Source: Hemileia vastatrix (lineage: Eukaryota > Basidiomycota > Pucciniomycetes > Pucciniales > Zaghouaniaceae). Taken from it: 64,000 nucleotides of DNA. The DNA is taken from contig JASXTE010000012.1 of NCBI GenBank assembly GCA_030280995.1, forward strand, positions 6,581,001 to 6,645,000. The letters run 5' to 3'. Of the stretch, positions 56,276-64,000 are shown one piece after another. The position numbers and the translations under genes were made by a program. The notes under the pieces are model-generated. The model did not search any database, was not told where the DNA came from, and was given only the letters and a program-made list of their open reading frames with translations. Numbering within the stretch: position 1 is the stretch's first letter; each line of letters starts with the position of its first letter.

Positions 56276-56986
56276 AACTCCATTTGTCTTGAAAGGATTT
56301 TGAAACTCAATAAATTTATTATTAAAAATTAATTTTGGCACATTGGAATAATGACCTTACCAGTATTTGATCTAATTTTGGTGTTTGAGAAAAGGATAAG
56401 ACCACTGTCTTGAATACAAGCACTTACAATCCCTGCTGACACCCCAATTGATCAATCATGTTTTCCTGTTTCATCAATATTATAACTCTTTACACCCATT
56501 ATATTGGGCAGAAAAACTCTCCTATCAATATAAGTATGCTCTCATATTTAACTCTGTACCCATGCACTGTGACTCCCCTTTTCAAACACAAGTTCAAAAA
56601 AAAAATAGGCAGTTTCTGATTATCTATATTTTTTATTTATTTATTGTTTTATTTGTTGAATTTCATAAAAATTAATTAGAAATTTAGACTAAACTATATA
56701 TTTTTAATTTTTTTAATTTTTTGATCATTTAATTTTTTTTTCAAAAATGGAAGTTTACCCACTGTTGATATTTTTACCATCATGTAATTTTATAAATTTT
56801 ACAGAATTTCTAACAAGATGTTTAAGCTTCTCAATTTTTTTCTTAATCTTTTTTTCCTTTCTTCAATTTCAATTAGTTTTATCAACATTATCAATTGAGA
56901 GTTTAATTTTTCTTAGATTATTTTTTTCTTTTTTCCCTTATCTTATTTGTTTAGTTTTAACATAATTAGTCAGAAAATTAAGCTAT
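56276..56986. other. No recognisable gene
   Basis: AT- and T-rich sequence. Frames 56,448-56,675 and 56,747-56,965 are low-complexity (Phe, Leu, Ile). It may be part of whatever separates the two Copia-2 halves. Confidence 0.35.
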
Positions 56987-57225
56987 CACTACACAATATA
57001 GGGGGTGGACTTGCTAGCAAGTCCTCAACCGGAACTCAGACTGAACTAATACTGAACCCATACTGAACTCAACTTGAACACCCACCTAAAACTGTTCTGC
57101 TGAGTGGTATTCATCCCTGATGGTATGGTTCCTTTATCAATAGCTCAATGTGTGTTCAATCTGTGGTGAGTTTGGGTCCAAGGTTGCAGACTTGCTAGAA
57201 AGTCTGCCCCCCATATTGTGTGGTG
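56987..57225 (+). mobile_element. MITE family 1, copy 3, TAT duplication
   Basis: Starts CACTACACAATATAGGGGGT and ends CCCCCATATTGTGTGGTG, flanked by TAT (56,984-56,986 and 57,226-57,228). The left palindrome GGACTTGCTAGCAAGTCC is perfect; the right has one change (AGACTTGCTAGAAAGTCT). 239 bp. Confidence 0.93.
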
Positions 57226-58230
57226 TATGTTTTATATTTAAATTCTATTTTTATTAAGTTATGATTAAAAATATTGGAAGAAAGAGAGAGTGAAAAACTA
57301 ATTTTCAACTAGTAAGACAGGAGAAGCAAGAGGTGAAAAAAGTAAGAGGAGGGGTAGAGAAGGATATATATATATATGTGTGTGTATATATGAAGTAAAT
57401 AAAAGCAAAAAGATATAATGGAAGCCAGCACCAGTTCATATTATGAAGAGATTCTGCGTCTTTTCAGCATGTGACATAGTGCTTGCTCACATTCACCCCT
57501 GTGAAAGATGGATCACAAGTTGCATCACTTGTGATATATTTTACCCAGTTTGTTACAGCCTAAATCTCAAGTCAAATTCTGAAAGGATGCTGTGTCTTCT
57601 CAGCACATGACTTGGTTCTGGCTCACAGGTACTCTTGTTTCAGATGGACAACAAGTTTCTTGACTTGTGATCCACTTGACCTATTTCCTAACACCCTAAC
57701 TCTCAGGATCATGTGCTAAAAAGATGAAATATTTTTTAGCATGTGAACTGACATTGGAAGCATGAAGTTATGGGTTGAATGGATCAAAAGTCATAGTAAA
57801 ATTTGATTCATTTCACCTAAGGGTTAAGGGGAGAGATCTACTAGGTCACATGCTGAAAAGACACTGGGTCTTTTCTGGCACATTTCCTGAAAGCAAAGGG
57901 GTGCAAGAGGAGGGTATTGTGGGATATGTGCATCATTGAGGGTGTCCTGCAGAAAAATGGGGTGTTGAGCTGAATACATGAGAGTGCAATAAAGCTCAGG
58001 AAATATAGGGTGAGAAAAATGGCTAAGTATAACCCACAAGAAGCTATATAGGGAAATTTGAAACACAAAAGACATACTCAAAGTTAACTTTAAAGGCCCT
58101 TCTGAGTAGCCAGTGGGGCCCAAGTGGGGTTCCCCTGGGGGCTGAAAAAGGGCTAAAGAGGGTAAAAATAAGAGATTTTAACAGTCTTGCATATATAATT
58201 TTATATACTAATATTTGAAAGTCAACATTA
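57226..58230. repeat. Region with direct and inverted TCAGCATGTGAC motifs
   Basis: GTCTTTTCAGCATGTGAC at 57,458-57,475 recurs as GTCTTCTCAGCACATGAC at 57,594-57,611, within a tandem duplication of about 136 bp. It recurs inverted at 57,845-57,862 (GTCACATGCTGAAAAGAC), and around 57,708-57,747 two half-copies face each other across an ATTTTTT spacer. The minus-strand frames 57,824-58,253 have no recognised domain. A (TA)n/(TG)n microsatellite lies at 57,365-57,392. Confidence 0.5.
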
Positions 58231-58439
58231 CACCTCAAAAAAACAGCCAGCACGTGCTAGCAAATGCCAACCCCTCAATCCATTTGTGATTCAGAAATAA
58301 CTCAGATTTGATACCCTGCAGCTGGAATTTTCAGTGTTCAGTGCATAGTCTTAGAAGAATTACAGCTGAGTTAAATCTGAATCAAATAAAAGATAGGGAT
58401 TGGCACCTGCCATCAGGTGCCCACATTTTTTTTCTGGTG
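58231..58439 (-). mobile_element. MITE family 2, copy E, TTA duplication
   Basis: Inverted relative to the other copies: CACCTCAAAAAAACAGCC at the left and ACATTTTTTTTCTGGTG at the right, flanked by TTA (58,228-58,230 and 58,440-58,442). Palindromes are GCACGTGCTAGCAAATGCC and GGCACCTGCCATCAGGTGCC, both with a few changes. Confidence 0.9.
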
Positions 58440-58442
58440 TTA

Positions 58443-59860
58443 CATGAAAGAGTTATTAAAAAAAATTCAATCTACTTATTTTATTTTACTGAATTTACCT
58501 GTACCTTGTTAGCATACATCAGATGTTAAAATATTTAATCTTTAAATATTTAAGTTAAATAAATTACAAAACCATCCCACTTAATTTTTACTCTGGCTTC
58601 TGCATAGTTTCAGAAGTGCTGTGTTCTTCAGAAGGAGGATCATGTTTAATGAGGACATGGCACTGTGGATTAACAAGTGCTATAGAGGAAACAATAGTTG
58701 GCTAATCTGTAGAGCTAGCAGAGACATTAGAACACAACATTTCAAGAATTCTGTGTACAAGATAGAGGAAAAAAATTTATTGCATGAAATACATCATATA
58801 TATGACACAGTGTTCAGACCAATATAAAAATGATCATCACATTATTATTAAATATATGAAGTTTTTAAAATGGATGTAGAGCCCAGCCAGCCAAAATGCT
58901 CTTGAATATATGAACTGAAGTCTTTATCAACATTCAAAATTATTCAATAAGTCAGCCATCATAATATATAATCAAGTATTTCATTTGAGTGACAATGATC
59001 TTAATATAACTGCACCCAACTTACACTCATAATAGAAGTTTAAAATTTTCATCACTTAATTCAAACTTGACTAGAATTAATGCAAATCAAGTTTAGAATT
59101 ACCTCAAAGATTTTAAAATAGAGCCAACATCAAAAGCAACCACAATGAAATGCCAATACCGAAAATCATTTAATAATATTAAGAAATAATGATAATCCTG
59201 AGAAAAGATCATTGAACAGCCAGATCAAATACCAAAAAACCAAAATTCATTTTCAATATTAAAAATACTTCTTTAATATGAAAGAATCATATTAAATAAT
59301 AGGAACCAACCATGATTCTATACTACTGATTTTCTCTGCTCAAAAATGAATGCACAGTATTTTTTTACTGCTTGACCTTATGTTTTTTCCCTGCAGCACT
59401 AGTCAAGAGTAAAAATTCATGAGGACAATTGTACATTGTGGTTTGTCAGTCATATTCATGACCAAATAAGAGTTCATATTGAATACATGTATATTATGTA
59501 TATTGCATATGCATATTTAATACATATATTCTCAGCATATTGTATATGCATTATTGATGCATATTGTATATGCATATTTTCTGCATATTGTGTATGTGTT
59601 TTTTTTGCATATTTTATTCATATTGAATTCACATTATGAATCAGTATTTAACATGCAATATAAATTATTTTTAAATATGCATTATGCATGCATATTGAAT
59701 ATTAAATAAAGTATATGTCATATTGCTTAGATTCATGTTTTTGGCAGGTAGTGGGAGTAAAGAAATCTGCAAGTTTTTCTGAAATATCTTGAATTTACAG
59801 ATTTCAACTCATATACCCCTCAAAAGGTTCCATCAAGGTTACTTCATGGATTACTCCACA
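58443..59860. other. AT-rich stretch without a recognisable gene
   Basis: The 68-codon frame 58,621-58,827 (FRRRIMFNEDMALWINKCYR) has no domain I know. The rest is AT-rich. A degenerate repeat occupies 59,480-59,700. Confidence 0.35.
59480..59700. repeat. Degenerate ATGCATAT palindromic repeat
   Basis: Phrases GCATATTGTATATGCAT and TATTGCATATGCATATT recur six or more times with spacing near 30-35 bp. Each is itself nearly palindromic, so the tract could form hairpins or cruciforms. Confidence 0.6.
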
Positions 59861-62426
59861 GTTGCTGAAAAACAACTTGCCTACCAGCCATCTTTTTTTT
59901 ACCCTGTGTAAAAGTCAATGGATAAATTGTCACCAACACCAATGTTTTTACTTTCCAGATGTTAGAGCTACTCTTATTTCTCTTTTTGATTTAGTGGATT
60001 TTGGGTTCTGTTATGGGTTATGTTCTGAAAACAAGAACTTAGGTATTTATTTTAAAGAAGATTTGATTATGACAGGTTGATTATAAAGTAAAATAAGGCA
60101 TTGTAACCTAGAGGTAATTAGTGTTAGTGATTGAAATCCAAATAATGTTTCCCCTTGCTATTAATCCTCTCATCCTTCTCTCTTGCATGATTTCAAAAAG
60201 AATGATCATATCAACCAACCTCCTGCTGCAAAAGGCTCCCACATGGATTGACACAGAAGACTTGGTCATACTAGTGAAAACATAATCAGAAATATCATTA
60301 AAATTGGAGTTGTTACTGGCTTGCCTCTTTCTATTCCACCAGATAAAATTGACTTTGAAGATTTTCTGATAGAAAAGAGCACCTGGAGCCATCAGCTACA
60401 CATAAATCAAGACTTGAATCTATGATGAGCCTTATTCTACAGAGACCTAGATGGCCCTAAGGGTCCCACCATTCATAATGCACAATGGGAAGCTATGTTA
60501 AGGGAAAGTTCAGCTTCTTATGGTGAGGTGTTTCTTTTTAATGCCAAATCTGAAGCTATCTCTGGTTTTGTTGCCTTTTATAAAAATCTGGAAAATGTCA
60601 CTGGTAAGAATCTTCAAGAATTATGAACTGATGGGGTGAAATGCACAGTAGACAGATGGCTCAAATCCTGGCTGACATTAAAGCTACTCATGAAGCTACA
60701 TGTCCTCAACACTATGAACAAAATGCATCAGCTGAATGTTTCAAAAGAACAGTTGGAGATATTTCAAGGACCATTCTACTAGAGAGTGATTTACCTGAAT
60801 ACTTCTGGGGCCTGGCATATAAATGGGCAGCTCATGTTCATATTCAACTTCCCAATTTTATGACTTTTAGAAAAAATCCTCTGAAGTTCATGTACAATTT
60901 TGATCCAACTTACTCCAACCTCAGAACTTTTGGAAAAACTGCTTTTTTCCATATCCATAAAGAAACTCAGTGAAAAATTGACCAATGTGCTTTTGTTTAT
61001 ATATGTTTTTGTTATCCTTTAAATATTGCAGACTGGATTTCTCAGAACTGAGAATCAAATTCTTGGTTTGAATCTGCTATGTCAATTTTTTCCGGTGACC
61101 ATCTTCCTGCTAATAAAGCTCCTTTTAAACCACCAGCCTCAAAAGGTTCTCTTGATCATATACTCAAAAATATTAAAATAGGTGATTTCAAAGACAAATA
61201 AACCCTCATTTCTCAAGAAAAAGATGTTCATGACATTTTGGAGAAATTTTTTCCCAATAATCTATTATCCCCAGAACTCATTTGAAAGCTATGCTCTCAC
61301 CTGAAATTCAAAAGTGGGACCAAGAATGCAAAATGGAACTGTCAAACATGAAAGATATGGATGTTTGGTATGAAGAAAAACTCCCTCCTGGTGCCCAACT
61401 AACCAATTCTAAATGGATCTTCACCATCAGAAATCCTTCCTAAAAGTCTTCAACCTACAAAGCACAATATGTGGCCAAATTGTTTTTGAAACAATATGGT
61501 ATTTATTTTACTGAACCTTTTTCTCCAACTTCCATACTTTCTTCAAAAAAAAATGCTTCTCACCTTAACTGCTTATCACAAATGGAATTTCAAATCTTTT
61601 GATGTCACTACTGCTTACCTTCACAGCCCAATTAATGAAGCAATTTGGGTCCACCCTCCTGAAGGTTATCAGCTGCATGACATTGAAAACACATTATGTT
61701 TTAAAAAGGCCCTATATGGTACAAAACAAGCCGCAAGATGCTTGAGGCTCCATATAGCCAGAAAATTGAATACTCTGGGGTATAAGGCAAGTCAGATTAA
61801 AAGAATTTCTCCATTTTCTTAGGATGACAGGATGTATGGGAGTGATAGTGATTCACATTGATGATAGTATAGTGACTGGGAGTAGTGAAGTGTTGAAAGA
61901 ATTGGAAGATGTTTTGGATGGTAGTCTGAAGTTAAGATGGAATGATAACTTGGATGGCATTGTAGTTATTTCTATCACAGAAGATCCAGAAGGTTTTTAT
62001 CTGAAAACTTTTCAACTCATTGACAAACTTCTGTGGACTCATAAACCCTCTGGATTGAAAGCAAGATAACCCCTGCCTACTAACCTAATTGTCACCGCAG
62101 CCAAAGATAAAGAGGTTGCTATTGATAGAACTAAATATCTCTCTATTCTAGGTGCTCTCAATTATGTGGCATTAGAAACCAGGCCAGATCTCTCTTTCCC
62201 TGTTAATTTTTTAGCACAATTTTCCTCCAAGCCTACCTTCACTCACTAGATTTCTCTAGACTATCTGCTCAGATATGTTCAATACACTTCCAAAATTTGT
62301 CTTAAAATTCATCTTGACCACCATTCCCCACTTGAACTCCAATCATATTCTGATTCTACTTTGAATAACAAAGAATTCTCAAGAGCTCAAGGTAGAAATC
62401 TCTTTCTCCTCAAATATTTCCCTAAT
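59860..62426 (+). pseudogene. Copia-2 protease end, integrase, RT and RNase H
   Basis: Begins with the post-protease block CFYFPDVRATLISLFDLVDF (59,950) and KEDLIMTG. The GAG-pre-integrase His motif is HRRLGHTSENIIRNI (60,245). Integrase readings run to about 61,000, with SAECFKRTVGDISRTILLES carrying the Glu helix. Reverse transcriptase follows: MKDMDVWYEEKLPPGAQLTN, KWNFKSFDVTTAYLHSPINE, LCFKKALYGTKQAARC and VIVIHIDDSIVTGSS with the Asp pair at 61,858. RNase H starts near 62,150 (ALETRPDLSFPVNFLAQFSS) and is cut at 62,426. Overlap with the block at 56,235 means it may be a separate Copia copy rather than the other half of the same element. Many stops. Confidence 0.82.
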
Positions 62427-62616
62427 AGGGGGTGTCAGTTCCAAAAAATCTGCACTTAACTTAAGTGCGGATTTCAAACCAAATAAGCACTTTAAATTTG
62501 TAAAAAAGTCACTTATTTCAAAAATGGGTGTCATTTATGACCTCAAATCAGCACTTTTCACAATTTTTTTTCACATCCACATGTTGGCCACATCATTGCT
62601 TCCTTTCCCATAATAT
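62427..62616 (+). mobile_element. Left end of a truncated Harbinger-like element
   Basis: Starts AGGGGGTGTCAGTTCC after AAT, with a 17-bp subterminal palindrome GCACTTAACTTAAGTGC at 62,452-62,468 that parallels 21,433-21,449 in the ATT family. The other end is absent; Gypsy sequence begins near 62,617. It interrupts Copia-2 RNase H. Confidence 0.65.
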
Positions 62617-63014
62617 AGGCCTTAATCTCCCTGGCCATTCCTGGCCAGAAGAAGTCCATCTCTATTAACTAGTAGGTTTTATCAACAACAAAATGACCAG
62701 CTAATTGAGAATCATGCACCACACAATATAGGGGGGGACTTGCTAGCGAGTCCACAACCATGGACCCAAACTCACCACAGATTGAACACACATTGAGCTA
62801 TTGACAAAGGAACCATACAATCAGGGATGAACACCACTCAGCAGAACAGTTTTAGATGAGTGTTCAAGTAGAGTTCAGTATGGGTTTAATATGACTTCCA
62901 TCTGAGTTCAGGTTGGGGACTTGCTAGCAAGTCCACCCCCTATATTGCATAGTGATGTCTACTATTAAAAATACATAACTTTATATCCTTATTGTTGGGT
63001 ATGACTACTCTACC
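62617..63014 (-). pseudogene. Gypsy integrase fragment, interrupted by a MITE
   Basis: On the minus strand it matches Gypsy-1 6,050-6,230 (phrases CCTGGCCATTCCTGGCCAGAAGAA and CAAAATGACCAGCTAAT), that is the zinc-binding part of an integrase (GHxxxxKT...F.WPGM). It is split by the MITE at 62,717-62,954 and ends at the LTR at 63,015. Too short to be functional. Confidence 0.75.
62717..62954 (-). mobile_element. MITE family 1, copy 4, ATG duplication
   Basis: Inverted relative to copies 1-3. Starts CACCACACAATATAGGGGGG and ends CCCCCTATATTGCATAGTG, flanked by ATG (62,714-62,716 and 62,955-62,957). Palindromes GGACTTGCTAGCGAGTCC (one change) and GGACTTGCTAGCAAGTCC (perfect). Confidence 0.93.
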
Positions 63015-64000
63015 TGCCAGGCTGAGATCAAGTACAAAGATGTGAATTAGCTTGAATGGTCAGTTTTATAGAATATTTTATGGTCCTATATGAATAATGT
63101 AGTACAAATCTAATAAGTATTAAAATATAACTCAAATATAAGGGTCTCAGTCATTTAAATCTAACGAATTATATATGGCTTACAATCTTATAGTTGGTAG
63201 AAAAATAGATTTAATAATTCAGATACTTTTCAAAGACTTTATAAGTGCTATTGATATTTATTGTATTTGTATTGGTTATATATTTGAATTGTAATGATAA
63301 AGAATGTAGAAAACAAGACCAAAAACTCTCTCCTTTTATACACAATAACTTCCCCAATGAACCCCTTGATTTATCAGCTCTATACACAGTTAATGACGCA
63401 TCATTCCAGAAAATAGACATGTTCAAAAATGTAAAGAGTGACCAGTAACATAATTAGAATGATATCACCCTCTAAAATCTTGCAGTAATAGGGATAATCC
63501 ATCAAAAATAGAGAATAAGCAAAAAAGAGAGTATATGCATGTAATACATAAAAATAAAAGACTAAAAAGGAAGAATTAAGGGGGAATTTGCAGTAGAAAT
63601 GATGGGGCTAATCGTGACATTAAACTAGGTGAAATTCCCATTTAAAAATAACCAAAATTGACCAAGAAACCACTTAAAACCCCAACAAAGGGTGTGAGAT
63701 GTGGGGTAACTACAGGCAGTCCTTAGAAGGCGCTTGCACAGGTAAATACTTGACTAATTTAGGCAAATTTAAGCATGGCAGTGAAGTAAACTGCCAAGCT
63801 TGAGGTTATAAATGAAATTAGTGCATATAATAAGGGTAAATGTATTTATAATTAAACAAGGACACTTAATAAGCGCCTGTTGCCTATTTCAGCATGTTTC
63901 CCCACAGTGGGCATAGAATGTGGGGTAATTATAGTGTGAAAAAGAGAACTTTTCTAAAAATGAAGCTATTCACATAGGAAAAATGCAGGCAGTATGTGGC
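63015..64000 (-). repeat. LTR A, inverted, truncated by the window end
   Basis: The inverse of the sequence matches LTR A from its 3' end inward: TGTACTTGATCTCAGCCTGGCA, the TATA region near 63,335 (CTCCTTTTATACACAATAA) and GTTGCCTATTTCAGCATG-type sequences near 63,880. The upstream end lies beyond 64,000, so it could be a solo LTR or the edge of another Gypsy-2 copy. Confidence 0.85.

Noticed and set aside
57824..58253. Overlapping minus-strand ORFs (99, 75 and 69 codons)
   Set aside because: Different frames of one AT-rich stretch with no domain; no start or splice context.
56235..59960. Simple insertion splitting Copia-2 between protease and integrase
   Set aside because: The two sides overlap by the same conserved block (VIFCPS and CFYFPD) and no duplication is found, so two separate Copia copies are equally possible.
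1..64000. CRISPR array, bacterial operons, telomere repeats, rRNA or tRNA genes
   Set aside because: None of the required repeats or sequences is present.

Overview
The window is AT-rich, intron-containing eukaryotic DNA. It is most likely from a basidiomycete fungus, and a rust (Pucciniales) fits best. The main reason is a degenerate Ty3/Gypsy integrase with a rust-like linker (DDIYPERGEAFANKNP at about 6,425-6,475 on the minus strand), together with short introns of about 70-110 nt and PIF/Harbinger-like transposase relatives. Species is not settled by the sequence; a repeat-bloated rust such as Austropuccinia is possible. There are no bacterial features, CRISPR arrays or tRNA genes that I can support. 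Only one gene looks intact: a five-exon secreted CAP (SCP/PR-1) protein at 28,487-29,707. It sits in a 5-kb island of non-repeat DNA (about 26.5-31.5 kb).

Almost everything else is nested transposable elements, many delimited here by exact target-site duplications (TSDs). Left part: a decayed unknown gene (1.25-2.05 kb), then a Gypsy element on the minus strand (Gypsy-1, 2,048-10,578) with both LTRs and an antisense two-exon ORF between pol and the 3' LTR. A PIF/Harbinger transposase relic follows (12.5-14 kb). Next is one LTR of about 1.49 kb ('LTR A') spread over 15,477-26,507 by insertions: a Harbinger-like element, an unidentified 2.6-kb block, a solo 'LTR B' that carries its own 2.6-kb Harbinger-like element, and a SINE-like element that carries a Harbinger MITE.

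Right part: Copia-1 runs from 31,539 to 51,450 (TSD ATTTG, LTRs about 190 bp). Its 5' LTR holds a TTA-flanked Harbinger-type element (itself hit by a SINE-like insertion), a small TA-flanked MITE and a CACTA-like long-TIR element. Its body is split by a complete Gypsy-2 (36,411-46,508, TSD GATTT, LTRs = LTR A), and its 3' end by solo LTR C, which holds another solo LTR B. Copia-2 follows (about 51.97-62.4 kb), broken by another solo LTR C (TSD ATTGG) and a solo LTR B (TSD CAAAG). The window closes with a Gypsy scrap and a truncated, inverted LTR A.

Four copies of a 240-260 bp MITE (family 1) and four to five copies of a 210 bp MITE (family 2) are scattered through these elements. Both have CAC termini and 3-bp TSDs, and both carry near-terminal perfect palindromes centred on CTAG. 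A Harbinger-like family with ATT target duplications carries a third CTAG-containing palindrome of 32 bp. These palindromic MITE families, the ATT-targeting group, the iteron-rich CACTA-like element and the recurrent ORF inside LTR B are the most unusual signals. All retrotransposon coding regions carry stops and frameshifts, so none looks autonomous.
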